A model generated the notes under the pieces. It saw nothing but the letters and a program-made list of their open reading frames with translations, did not search any database and was not told the origin of the DNA. This document shows positions 17,046-25,193 of a stretch of DNA of 57,258 nt, piece after piece. The DNA comes from Candidatus Thalassarchaeum betae (GTDB lineage Archaea; Thermoplasmatota; Poseidoniia; Poseidoniales; Thalassarchaeaceae): contig JAKUUO010000003.1 in the NCBI GenBank assembly GCA_022448665.1, forward strand, positions 1 to 57,258, read 5' to 3'. Position 1 is the stretch's first letter. Each line of letters opens with the position of its first letter. The position numbers and the translations under genes are program-made.

Positions 17046-19670
17046 TCAGCCCGAAATTGATGTGGAGGAGACTATTCCCGCGTGATAGCCAGAACTTCGG
17101 AGTAGGAGTCTCTCAGCAATCTCCACATCGCCGTCCAATGCGGCGCTGGCCGAGAACTCGGGCCATTTTCCCACAGGCTGGGCCAGCCAGCCTGAAAGAG
17201 GATGAGTCCTGCCCGGAGACGGGGGCCTTCCCTCGTTTATGGCGTCGAGGGCTTCCATCAGATCGATAAGAGGGGCGGCGCTGTCGGGAAGGCCCTCACG
17301 CTCTCGTTTCCCACGGAGTCTGCGAATGAGCAGGGAGCGAATCTCGGAGTCGCATCCGGGGTGAGTGTAGGAACGCAGGCCCGGGGCCTGGCACTCCTCA
17401 CCGATGGGTCGCAGTACCGCCGCGCACCAAGGCAGGGGGTTCGAGATGAGCCAGTCCGTGGATTCTTCTTCCCTCAATAGATTGATCAGGAACTCGGATG
17501 ATATTGGAGCCCACCATCCAGTCGGCAGGACGTTTACCGTCCTCTCTAACTCCTCTAAGTCGAGTTCGTTCTCACCCAGCATCCTGCCCACGAGTCTAGC
17601 CCATGTGTTCAGGTCGTGGTCGACGGGCAGCTCCTGCCCCTTGCTTCGTATTCCCTCGATAACCGGGCGGAAACTGACATCGTCGCCCCGGCCTGATGAG
17701 TAGAGCCACGCGACTCCCTCAAGAGCCTGTATTGAGTCATGAGGGGGATTGGAGAGCCATGCCTCAAGTGACCAATTCAGGAGATCGGAGTGCATGTGCT
17801 CGGGCAGCCATGGGGCGTTTGAAAGGAGTTGAGCAGCGACCCACGCCGCCCCGCGAGACGCGTCCTTGGGGTCAGTGGCTGGCCTAGTTCTAAGTGCGGT
17901 CTCCTGATCTTCCCTGAGTTTCGCCGTCATCTTGATGGAAAACTCGGCGAGTACTGAATCTGGAGCCTCCTCAGCGATCTCGGAGAGCCTTTCCAGAGGC
18001 AGGTTGTCGAGATTCATCAGGACTAGCCATTGTGATTCCAGTCGGCCTCGAAGTCGCTGCCACCGAGGCCACCTAGTTTGTGGGGGTGAGGCTATCCAAG
18101 CGGCAATCGGGTATCTGGCCTCCATCTGATTGGCCCACTCCTCATCTCCTTTCGGATACTGTGAGACAGCCGAGTTGATTACCGACAGATAGCCTTCGTC
18201 CAACTCCTCGGGCTCATCCAGTTCGATTCCCAGCGACGCCCAGGGGGATGTCGCGTGTTCGTCCGGAGCGATGGACACGGGGGTCTGCATTGGGTCCATC
18301 AGACGAACAGGCATGACCCTGCCTCCTCTCGTCGAGAGGCGGAGCCACGGCAGGGGCCTCAATGGGTCGGCCTCCAACCTGTCGAAGGCTGCGAATGTAG
18401 GGGCGTCCCTCTCTAAGAGTGCCAGTCGCAGATTGGAGTGTGAGACGATTGAGGACAATAGGTCGTCGGGCAGATCCTCACTGACTTCGAGGACCATCGG
18501 TGGGCGCTCATCATCACTGAGAGCCCATCGCACAAGTGCCTCGACCGACGAATCGCCCAAGCCACGCAAGTCGAGTATTCCGATGGCGTCCTCGTCCTCG
18601 GTGAACTCCGATTCACCCCAGTCTCGTCGGAAGCGTCGCCAGGTCGAATCGTCGGTTCGCACCCTGCGCGCCGTGCTGACTCGGTCGCGCAGGGCCTGCA
18701 CCCGCTTGCGCCTCTCGGCATCGGACAGGCGCGGATGTGCTCGCTCGATCCAGAAGTCGAGTGCCGACAGCGGATAGGAGTCACCCTCGGCGTCGAGGCC
18801 GCCGAGGTCGGCGATGACCAGCGAGTTGGTCCTCGCGGTCCGCAGTAGCATCGAGCGAGGCAGCCTCTCCTCCATCACTGCGGCGATCGGGTTCTTGGGC
18901 CGAATGTTCGGAGAGAGCTCGTGGCAGGCACCCAGCACCCACTGACCTCTGTGGTAACTGCTCTCTGGCAATGGGGGCGCCGGTCTGGAAATCGGAGTTC
19001 CGAACCACTGTCCTGGAGCAATGGCGATGGGGCGCTCTGAGTCAAGCAAGCGAGCCCGGATGATTCCAAGTACTGTTCGCTCGCCGGAGTAGGCAGCAAT
19101 GCTCCCAGGGTCTGAAGGTGGAGGAGGGGCTGGCTTCAACTCCATTGATGAGAGGTCGAACCACCTCGGATTTCTCTCCCTGAGCACCGCCCAACTCCAA
19201 GGCACCCCATCGCTTCCTGTGGACGTTGAGTCATCGACGATAGGCGTAGGAGGACGGTCCGGGATTAGCAGCAAGGGGGAGTCTGTAGGCTCCATCACAC
19301 CCAGCAGGAGGTTGGGTCCGTCACGAGCCAGTAGGCAGCACATGCTAGTGTCATCAGGTAAAGGTGAGGCCTCAGTGGCCCTGATCCACTCGTCACCTCT
19401 CACAGACTCCCATCCAGATTCGGTCAGGTGGATTCTCGCACCACGGCTTCCAGCGGGTAGATCGCTGGCGACCAGTCCATCGTTTCTCATCCGTCTGAGC
19501 TCGGCCGAGGCGTGTGGTACCCTTAGTCCGACGTCGCGTGCGAGGGCACTGACGGTGGTGCCCCCCTCTGTAAGGCGGTTCAGTAGCCGCCTGCGGTGCA
19601 TGCTCCGGATTTTTCTCGGTGCGGTTTCGGAACCGTGCTTCCGGGGCTCAGGGGAATCATTTGGCACCAC
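17046..19670 (-). CDS. Large winged-helix protein of unknown function
   Basis: An 874-residue protein. About residues 23-90 form a MarR/ArsR-like winged helix: HRRRLLNRLTEGGTTVSALARDVGLRVPHASAELRRMRNDGLV followed by a wing ending in HLTESGWE. The remaining roughly 780 residues are not recognised: a mixed region, an Arg-rich stretch near 320-355 (SDAERRKRVQALRDRV), a section with alternating beta-alpha units (GILDLRGLGDSSVEALV, PPMVLEVSEDL) and a Trp-rich helical C-terminal half that may be an alpha-solenoid. Membrane segments and a signal peptide are absent. The large size suggests a regulator with a sensor or scaffold domain. It is divergent from the small winged-helix pair, sharing an AT-rich promoter region. 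Confidence 0.7.
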   Translation of the reverse strand: MVPNDSPEPRKHGSETAPRKIRSMHRRRLLNRLTEGGTTVSALARDVGLRVPHASAELRRMRNDGLVASDLPAGSRGARIHLTESGWESVRGDEWIRATEASPLPDDTSMCCLLARDGPNLLLGVMEPTDSPLLLIPDRPPTPIVDDSTSTGSDGVPWSWAVLRERNPRWFDLSSMELKPAPPPPSDPGSIAAYSGERTVLGIIRARLLDSERPIAIAPGQWFGTPISRPAPPLPESSYHRGQWVLGACHELSPNIRPKNPIAAVMEERLPRSMLLRTARTNSLVIADLGGLDAEGDSYPLSALDFWIERAHPRLSDAERRKRVQALRDRVSTARRVRTDDSTWRRFRRDWGESEFTEDEDAIGILDLRGLGDSSVEALVRWALSDDERPPMVLEVSEDLPDDLLSSIVSHSNLRLALLERDAPTFAAFDRLEADPLRPLPWLRLSTRGGRVMPVRLMDPMQTPVSIAPDEHATSPWASLGIELDEPEELDEGYLSVINSAVSQYPKGDEEWANQMEARYPIAAWIASPPQTRWPRWQRLRGRLESQWLVLMNLDNLPLERLSEIAEEAPDSVLAEFSIKMTAKLREDQETALRTRPATDPKDASRGAAWVAAQLLSNAPWLPEHMHSDLLNWSLEAWLSNPPHDSIQALEGVAWLYSSGRGDDVSFRPVIEGIRSKGQELPVDHDLNTWARLVGRMLGENELDLEELERTVNVLPTGWWAPISSEFLINLLREEESTDWLISNPLPWCAAVLRPIGEECQAPGLRSYTHPGCDSEIRSLLIRRLRGKREREGLPDSAAPLIDLMEALDAINEGRPPSPGRTHPLSGWLAQPVGKWPEFSASAALDGDVEIAERLLLRSSGYHAGIVSSTSISG

Positions 19671-19925
19671 TGACCACCTCTGAATACAACTACCTAATGT
19701 CGATGTAATAAATTATTCTATTTAGTTACATTTAATTACATATTTCCTATGGAGAATGCATCAGTTTCATTTCTACACCGCCGGGAGAACTGAAAACAAG
19801 TCATATTCTCGCAACTATGTGTAACGAAGAAGAGGTATTTCGTGCAGAACCGTTATATTAGTGCCCGCCATCCTACGCTCATCGGACCGGCCGCCGAGTT
19901 CGATATTGTGTTGGAGCGGGGAGAT
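19671..19925. promoter_or_regulatory. AT-rich divergent promoter region
   Basis: This gap between the 874-residue gene and the small winged-helix pair is the most AT-rich patch in the window (about 19680-19760), with TTACAT repeated twice within 16 bases (around 19725-19741). GTTATATTA at 19852-19860 is a good TATA candidate for the plus-strand pair and implies a leader of about 40 bases before ATG 19926. The AT-rich patch supplies several possible TATA boxes for the minus-strand gene. Either DNA-binding product could autoregulate here, which is inference. Confidence 0.4.
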
Positions 19926-20192
19926 ATGGACACGGAGAAAGTCCGAGAAATTGTCCGAAATTACATCTCAGAGCGACCACGCAACACAGCTGAGATTGCG
20001 GCTTGGCTGAACCGCCACGATGACGGAACCGGAGGTTCTGACGTCGCGGCCATCCTGGAGTCCGACGGTTCGTTCGTTAGGATCGGCACGGTTCGCACAA
20101 GCGGCATGACCGGCAACTCGCCCCCACTCTCGGAATGGGCTACCGAGAAGTGGGTCCAGCACCATGAGCGTGCGAAGCCCGACAAGAAGTGA
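19926..20192 (+). CDS. Small winged-helix-like protein, first of a tandem pair
   Basis: An 88-residue protein from ATG 19926, preceded by GGGGAG. The fold looks like a minimal winged helix: EIVRNYISERPRNTAEIAAWLNRH (helices 1-2), GSDVAAILESDGSF (recognition-type helix) and VRIGTVRTSG... (wing), then SEWATEKWVQHH. The longer frame from 19842 adds 28 unlikely residues. Its order of elements matches the next gene, so the two probably arose by duplication. A role in transcription or chromatin is inferred from the fold only. Confidence 0.6.
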   Translation: MDTEKVREIVRNYISERPRNTAEIAAWLNRHDDGTGGSDVAAILESDGSFVRIGTVRTSGMTGNSPPLSEWATEKWVQHHERAKPDKK

Positions 20193-20206
20193 AGGAGAGG
20201 TTTACG

Positions 20207-20458
20207 ATGAGGACAACAAGACTACGACAGAAGATTAAGAAATTCCTGGATGTCAGGGGCGAGGCGAACACCACAGAGATACTCGAACACGTTAACTCGA
20301 CAATGCGTCACGGGACCACTCCCCAGCAGTTAGGGAATGTCCTCTCCAAGGACAAGGACATCATGAAGGTCGCAACCACCAAGCGCGGCGGCGCTCTCTC
20401 CGGCCGCTATGAGATATGCGTCTGGCAACTGAGGCCCGGTGCCTTGGACGAGAACTGA
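20207..20458 (+). CDS. Small winged-helix-like protein, second of a tandem pair
   Basis: An 83-residue protein from ATG 20207, with AAGGAGAGG upstream as ribosome-binding site. LRQKIKKFLDVRGEANTTEILEHVNSTMRHGTTPQQLGNVLSKDKDIMKVATTKRG reads as helix-helix-recognition helix-wing, with a Trp near the C terminus (CVWQL), parallel to the preceding gene. It is basic at the N terminus, as expected for DNA binding. It starts 14 bases after its neighbour's stop and ends with zero gap against the convergent aldolase gene (TGA directly followed by TCA). Confidence 0.62.
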   Translation: MRTTRLRQKIKKFLDVRGEANTTEILEHVNSTMRHGTTPQQLGNVLSKDKDIMKVATTKRGGALSGRYEICVWQLRPGALDEN

Positions 20459-21478
20459 TCAGTCCTCGAGTTCCAATCTCCAGTCCCCGCTTCGAGCGAG
20501 GCTGTTCATCCTAGCCCTGTGCGCAAACATGTCCTGACTGGCCGACGAAGAGTCGTCACTCCGTTCGGCCCAGGTCTTCAGGGCGTGAGACTGGAGTGCC
20601 CTACCGTAGGAGTACGAGAGTTGCCACGGATGCTCGGCTTCTATCTGATTCATCAGGTTGAGATGAGCCGTGGCGTCCTCGTCCGACTGCCCTCCTGAGA
20701 GGAAGACCACCCCCGGCAGGTCGCGAGGGACGTGTTTGCTCAGGCAGTCGACTGTCATCATAGCCACCTCCTCACGGGAGATTTGGATTGGACAGTCATT
20801 GCCTGCTATGATCATGTTCGGCTTGAGCAGGGCACCGGGGATGTGCACTCCCTGTTCTTTGCAGGCTGCGAAGGTCGCATCGAGAATCTCGGCGGTCACG
20901 TCGTAGCAGCGCTGGGCGTCGTGTGAGCCCTCCATCAGCACCTCGGGCTCGATGATGGGGACGAGCCCCTGCTCCTGACAAATCGCGGCGTAGCGTGCGA
21001 GCGCGTGTGCATTGGTCGAGACGCAGGCAGCGCTCGGCATCCCATCTCCTATCTTGATTACAGCGCGCCACTTGGTGAAGCGCGCACCCATCTGAAAGTA
21101 CTCGGAGCAGCGCTCACGCAAGCCGTCAAGGCCCTCTGTGATCTTCTCATCGGGGTGATGGGCGAGGTTCTTAGCCCCCGTATCGACCTTGATTCCGGGG
21201 TGGACCCCCCTGGCCATCAAGGCGTCTGGGATGGGGGTCCCGTCGTCCATGCTCTGTCGCATTGTCTCGTCGAACAGTATCACACCGCCAACTGCCGACT
21301 CGTAGCCGGCGGTGGCGAACAGGTTCGCCCTGTACGACCTTCTAGTCTCAGAAGAAGGCTCGACTCCGACAGCAGCGAGTCTGTTAGACATCGTGCCGTT
21401 GCTCTCGTCCGCTGCTAGGATGCCCTTGCCGGGAGCCACCAGTTCACTGGCGGTCATCTCAAGCAGTTCTCTATCCAT
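20459..21478 (-). CDS. fba: Fructose-bisphosphate aldolase, class I (animal/plant-type)
   Basis: A 339-residue Schiff-base aldolase interconverting fructose 1,6-bisphosphate with glyceraldehyde 3-phosphate and dihydroxyacetone phosphate. GKGILAADESNGTM, RANLFATAGYESAVGGVILFDETM, KVDTGAKNLA, FTKWRAVIKIG, IIEPEVL and LLKPNMI (Schiff-base lysine) are the hallmarks of the eukaryote/bacterial class I enzyme, not the DhnA-type archaeal aldolase. It is shorter at the C terminus than vertebrate aldolase (about 360) and ends without the usual Tyr. It is last in a moaC-glpX-fba run, pairing it with the phosphatase for gluconeogenesis. Acquisition by transfer is likely. Confidence 0.92.
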   Translation of the reverse strand: MDRELLEMTASELVAPGKGILAADESNGTMSNRLAAVGVEPSSETRRSYRANLFATAGYESAVGGVILFDETMRQSMDDGTPIPDALMARGVHPGIKVDTGAKNLAHHPDEKITEGLDGLRERCSEYFQMGARFTKWRAVIKIGDGMPSAACVSTNAHALARYAAICQEQGLVPIIEPEVLMEGSHDAQRCYDVTAEILDATFAACKEQGVHIPGALLKPNMIIAGNDCPIQISREEVAMMTVDCLSKHVPRDLPGVVFLSGGQSDEDATAHLNLMNQIEAEHPWQLSYSYGRALQSHALKTWAERSDDSSSASQDMFAHRARMNSLARSGDWRLELED

Positions 21479-21519
21479 TGTGGTGTCTCGTTACCACGTG
21501 TGGGCTGATGGAGAAGAAG

Positions 21520-22467
21520 TCATCGCACTGAGGACACGTAGTAGTGCTCGCCGGAATTCACATCGATGATTTCTGAATGCACAGAAGCTCGGCCATCCTC
21601 AAGAATCTCAACTCCCTTGGTCCGTCCGGTGCACACGCCCGAGCCGATGAACATCGAATCATCCGACGAGCAGAGCTCGTCGCGCGCCCATATCCTGTCG
21701 ATGTCTCCGTCGATCATTTGCTCAGCGCGCTCCCTGTGACCCTCGTTCTTGAACACGAGTCTTCCCTCGAAGGGTGCGCCCAATCCCTTCAGTGCAGTAG
21801 CCGTGATGACTCCCTCGGGAGCGGCTCCGATTCCCATCAGCATGTCGATGTCGGAGTTGGGGTCGGCGGCGTTGAGGGCCGCAGCGATGTCGCCGTCGCC
21901 GATGAGCACGATGTCGACATCGTGCTGGTTCAAATCGCGGATCAACTGCTCATGTCTCGGTCTTTCCATAACCACAACACGAAGCTGGGAAGGAGGCTTG
22001 CCGAGAGCTGCGCAGGCGGCTTCGATGTTGTAGGGGACGTCGGCCTCAAGGCTGACTTCGCCGGCGAGGGCGGCAGGTCCGGCAATCTTGTCCATGTAGC
22101 AGTCTGGGGCGTGCAGCAGACAGCCACGTGGGGCGGCTGCCAGCACAGCCATCGCGTTGGGCAGGCCGAGGGCGACGTGGTTGGTGCACTCGAGAGGGTC
22201 CACCGCTATGTCGATCCTCGGCGCGCCAGCCACTCCCTGCATCGAGCCCAGAGGCTCGCCTATCCACAGCATCGGAGCATCGTCGCGCTCGCCCTCGCCA
22301 ATGGCGACTCGCCCGTCGAAGGGAACGGTGTCGAAAACGGCGCGCATGGCTTCGACTGCCGCGCCGTCAGCGGCCTTGCGTTCACCCAGGCCCCTCCAAG
22401 CAGAGGCAGCCACCGCGGCTGCCTCGGTAGCCTGCAGAAAGTGCTCGGCGAGGTCGATGGTCGCCAT
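21520..22467 (-). CDS. glpX: Fructose-1,6-bisphosphatase class II (GlpX)
   Basis: A 315-residue class II FBPase that removes the 1-phosphate in gluconeogenesis. Family blocks are ATEAAAVAAS, GRVAIGEGERDDAPML, ...DIAVDPLECTNH, PDCYMDKIAGPAAL and DIDMLMGIGAAPEGVI. The metal site normally reads DPxEGT; here it is DPLECT, a Gly-to-Cys change beside the ligands, while the Asp and Glu are kept. ATG 22467 gives the usual start; ATG 22491 abuts the moaC stop directly and would add eight residues. The archaeal bifunctional FBP aldolase/phosphatase is absent from this locus; this enzyme and the downstream aldolase take its place. Confidence 0.9.
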   Translation of the reverse strand: MATIDLAEHFLQATEAAAVAASAWRGLGERKAADGAAVEAMRAVFDTVPFDGRVAIGEGERDDAPMLWIGEPLGSMQGVAGAPRIDIAVDPLECTNHVALGLPNAMAVLAAAPRGCLLHAPDCYMDKIAGPAALAGEVSLEADVPYNIEAACAALGKPPSQLRVVVMERPRHEQLIRDLNQHDVDIVLIGDGDIAAALNAADPNSDIDMLMGIGAAPEGVITATALKGLGAPFEGRLVFKNEGHRERAEQMIDGDIDRIWARDELCSSDDSMFIGSGVCTGRTKGVEILEDGRASVHSEIIDVNSGEHYYVSSVR

Positions 22468-22491
22468 GATGAGCCGAGCGAGCCTCAGCAT

Positions 22492-22950
22492 TCAATGATG
22501 CGGGTCGGCCTTGCTCTTGCGCAGGACCCGCACGTCCTCGATCCTCGAGGTCGGATACTGTCCTTCGATGTCCTTCTCGATTGGCTTGAGCATGTCCCAC
22601 GCGCACAGCAGACCTGCACTGACGCCACACAGCGCCTCCATCTCGACGCCGGTGGTCCAATGGGTTCGCACCGAAACGGTGCAGCGCAGTCCGTTCTCCT
22701 CGACCTTCCAATCCACCGTGCAGCCCTCAATTGGTATTGGGTGGCAGTGAGGCAGAGTGCGCGGAGTCTCCTTGACGGCTTGAATGGCTGCTACTGTCGA
22801 AGCCTCACGGACATCTCCCTTGGGCGAGCGACCATTGGCGGCTACATCGATACCCTCGTCGGAAAGCAGCAGGAGCCCGGTGGCCACAGCCTCACGCGCG
22901 ACGACTGGTTTCGAGCCGACGTCGACGATTCCGGTCCAAGACTCCTCCAT
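22492..22950 (-). CDS. moaC: Cyclic pyranopterin monophosphate synthase (MoaC)
   Basis: A 152-residue MoaC, which forms cyclic pyranopterin monophosphate in molybdopterin synthesis. Signatures are IVDVGSKPVVAREAVA, GRSPKGDVREASTVAAI, LPHCHPIPI with the active-site histidines, and TGVEMEALCGVSAGLL. Its stop directly adjoins the upstream ATG of glpX, so the three genes moaC, glpX and fba are likely co-transcribed. A separate moaE lies about 2 kb away. Confidence 0.92.
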   Translation of the reverse strand: MEESWTGIVDVGSKPVVAREAVATGLLLLSDEGIDVAANGRSPKGDVREASTVAAIQAVKETPRTLPHCHPIPIEGCTVDWKVEENGLRCTVSVRTHWTTGVEMEALCGVSAGLLCAWDMLKPIEKDIEGQYPTSRIEDVRVLRKSKADPHH

Positions 22951-23002
22951 ACCAGCACCTCACCCTCGTTGGGAGTATTACGCCGAGGGCATCATCCCTA
23001 TT

Positions 23003-23021
23003 CAGACCGGCGGCGGGTCTG
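23003..23021. promoter_or_regulatory. Hairpin in the moaC/ferredoxin divergent gap
   Basis: CAGACC (23003-23008) and GGTCTG (23016-23021) pair perfectly around a 7-base loop between divergent moaC and the ferredoxin gene. It could be an operator for either gene; there is no second copy to support it. Confidence 0.25.
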
Positions 23022-23057
23022 CATCTAACTGAAATACGGAGGGCAGGATGGGATGGC

Positions 23058-23318
23058 ATGGCCGAGGCTTTCCGAAAGAAGGCGACTCCGGGCAAGGTGC
23101 CTGAACTCGTATCGGGCTTGGCACACGACAGGCCTATCACAGAGGGGGTCAAACTGCAGGTCATCGACGAGCTCTGCGTCGGCTGCTCTTACTGCCTGAT
23201 GGCGTGCAAGGACGATGCGCTAATCGTCGAGGGACTGTGCGAGGTCATCGATGAGAACTGCACCGACTGCCTGAGGTGTCTGCTCTGGTGCCCTACCGGG
23301 GCCCTCGTCTACTCCTGA
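23058..23318 (+). CDS. 2[4Fe-4S] ferredoxin
   Basis: An 86-residue ferredoxin with two cluster motifs: CVGCSYCLMAC near residues 40-50 followed by KDDAL, and CTDCLRCLLWCP near 67-78. The first lacks the usual Pro after the fourth Cys. A 35-residue N-terminal extension without cysteines precedes the cluster domain. It lies 9 bases before a phytoene-desaturase-like FAD oxidoreductase and is probably its electron partner or that of the diiron oxygenase farther along (inference). Confidence 0.88.
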   Translation: MAEAFRKKATPGKVPELVSGLAHDRPITEGVKLQVIDELCVGCSYCLMACKDDALIVEGLCEVIDENCTDCLRCLLWCPTGALVYS

Positions 23319-23327
23319 GGTGCCCCG

Positions 23328-24674
23328 ATGAGCGAGAAGCCCAAGGCGGTGGTCATCGGCGCTGGGGTCGGTGGGCTGGCTTCCGCAGCCAGCCTCGCGC
23401 AGACCCAGAAGTACGACGTCACGGTGTACGAGAGGATGTCCTTCGCCGGAGGCCGGTTCACTCAGCATGACCACGACGGCTTCCAGATTCCCACCGGTGC
23501 GGTGCACATGATACCGCATGGTCGCAAGGGCCCATTCGCCAAACTGATACTGGGCAAGCGCAGCAATGGTGGGCTCGGACTGAGGCGGCATGGGGTGGAG
23601 TTCCTGCCGACAACGAGGTTTGCTTGTCAGATGAAGGACGGCGAACTGAGGCGAGCCAACTCGGTATATGGGATCCTTCCGTGGTTCTCCGCCAGAGATA
23701 CCCTGAATCTCCCCCGACTCCTGCTAAAGCGCGCAAATCGACCTTGGGGGAACGAAACTGAGGATGGCAGGACATGGATGTCAAAGAGGTTCTCCGATGA
23801 GTTCGTAGACTTCTGTGATGCATTCGCAAACTTCGCTATCAGTCTGAGATTCGACCAGATGCCGGCCTCGACAGTCGTGAAGATGCTGCAGAACTCGTTC
23901 TGGAGCGACCGTCCACACATCCCAAAGGGAGGATGCAAGGGGGTGATAGATGGTTTGCGAGCCGACCTGAAGGAGAACGGCGCCCGGCTGAAGTTATCTA
24001 ATGAGATTACCGAGATTCTGCCCGGCGAGGCCGAAGAATCGACCAAGGGCAACCGCTTCTGCATCGGCGTGAGGCGCCGTGGTCGAGAGGAGGGGGTCTG
24101 GGTAGGTGCCGATTCGATCATTCACAATGGCGGTCACCCGAATCTGCTCAAAGCGCTCTCGGACGACTTCGAGGTCGCCACCGGAATCAGGGAACAGGTT
24201 CGCGACACGCAAGCAGTTGGTGGCATAGGATTCGTGTTCGCCCTCGACGACGACATACCGCACAGAGGCAGCGGTGTGACCATGCTGCCGAATCTCAACA
24301 GGGTCGGGGGTTATGTGATTCCGACCTTCTCAGAGCCGAGCCTGGCCCCTGAGGGCAAGCACATGATGATCACGCACCAGTACGTCCCTGACCCCAGTGT
24401 CAAATCCGAGATTGACAAGGGTCGCGAGGACCTCTACGAGTCCATCCCCTGGTTGGCTGACCACGGCGAGGAGCTGTGTGTGCACACCTATCACCGAAAC
24501 TGGCCTTGCAACCGTGCCCCGCAGGGCGCTGAACTGCCCTCGGATGTCGGCGTGGAGGGTGTTCGTCTGGTCGGCGACGGCATCAAGGGTCACGGCTGGA
24601 TGATGGTCGAGGGCATCGCTTCGAACGTGCCTGAGGCCGTGTCCAGTGTCAGCAGTTCCATGGACACGAGATAA
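23328..24674 (+). CDS. FAD-dependent oxidoreductase, phytoene-desaturase-like
   Basis: A 448-residue flavoprotein with an N-terminal dinucleotide-binding site (VVIGAGVGGLASAASLA, then VYERMSFAGGRF) and a C-terminal FAD motif with VRLVGDGIKGHGWMMVEGIA. The overall plan is that of the CrtI/amine-oxidase superfamily, which introduces or isomerises double bonds in isoprenoid or other lipid chains. It has no membrane segment. The preceding ferredoxin is 9 bases away. The substrate is unknown; no phytoene synthase is in the window, so calling it a carotenoid enzyme would be unsafe. Confidence 0.78.
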   Translation: MSEKPKAVVIGAGVGGLASAASLAQTQKYDVTVYERMSFAGGRFTQHDHDGFQIPTGAVHMIPHGRKGPFAKLILGKRSNGGLGLRRHGVEFLPTTRFACQMKDGELRRANSVYGILPWFSARDTLNLPRLLLKRANRPWGNETEDGRTWMSKRFSDEFVDFCDAFANFAISLRFDQMPASTVVKMLQNSFWSDRPHIPKGGCKGVIDGLRADLKENGARLKLSNEITEILPGEAEESTKGNRFCIGVRRRGREEGVWVGADSIIHNGGHPNLLKALSDDFEVATGIREQVRDTQAVGGIGFVFALDDDIPHRGSGVTMLPNLNRVGGYVIPTFSEPSLAPEGKHMMITHQYVPDPSVKSEIDKGREDLYESIPWLADHGEELCVHTYHRNWPCNRAPQGAELPSDVGVEGVRLVGDGIKGHGWMMVEGIASNVPEAVSSVSSSMDTR

Positions 24675-25097
24675 TCAGCCGAGTCCTGTCTTCCAGACTT
24701 CGCCGTCGGCTCTGATTTCCTTCTTCCAAAGCGGTGCTTGGCGTTTCAGTTCGTCAATGAGCCAGCTGCAGGCCTCGAAACCCTCAGCCCGGTGGGCTGA
24801 TCCAATATGGATGCACACGATTGGCTCACCCGGCCCTACCGAGCCGGTGCGGTGAGCCAGCACCACAGAGACCACGTCGAACTGGCCGACGGTCTGCTCG
24901 GCGAGCTCGGCGAGAACCGTGGGCAGGCGTTCCTCCCAAGCATCGAACTCGAGTCTCTCAACAGCCACTCCGTCGTCCTGTGCACGGGTCAGCCCGACGA
25001 AGGAGACCACGCTGCCACAGCCATCCGAGTCGAGCAGTTCTCGCAGCCCTTCAGGATCGAGTCGCTCTGGCTCGATGAGCACGTGTATGCGGTGCAT
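24675..25097 (-). CDS. moaE: Molybdopterin synthase catalytic subunit (MoaE)
   Basis: A 140-residue MoaE, which with thiocarboxylated MoaD inserts the dithiolene sulfurs. GSVVSFVGLTRAQDDG, LEFDAWEE, VVLAHRTGSVGPGEPIVCIHIGSAHRAEGFEACSWLIDELK and PLWKKE with the catalytic lysines are conserved. ATG 25097 matches the family start; the frame extends to 25139 without similarity. It is inserted on the opposite strand between two FAD oxidoreductase genes, and its stop touches that of the preceding gene with no gap. Confidence 0.92.
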   Translation of the reverse strand: MHRIHVLIEPERLDPEGLRELLDSDGCGSVVSFVGLTRAQDDGVAVERLEFDAWEERLPTVLAELAEQTVGQFDVVSVVLAHRTGSVGPGEPIVCIHIGSAHRAEGFEACSWLIDELKRQAPLWKKEIRADGEVWKTGLG

Positions 25098-25193
25098 AGC
25101 GCGCCATCGGGGTCCTGCGCTTGAACGCGACGGACGCAACCCAACCGTTCAAGCAGGGGGTCTGAGGTGCCGGAACCGGAATGAGGACTGGAC

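Noticed and set aside
20459..21478. Truncated aldolase pseudogene
   Set aside because: The C terminus is shorter than in animals, but all catalytic blocks are present in one open frame, so it is taken as functional.
21577..23028. A 483-residue open frame on the plus strand
   Set aside because: It lies opposite glpX and moaC, whose protein sequences are unmistakable; its composition (His, Arg, Gly, Val) is that of an antisense shadow.
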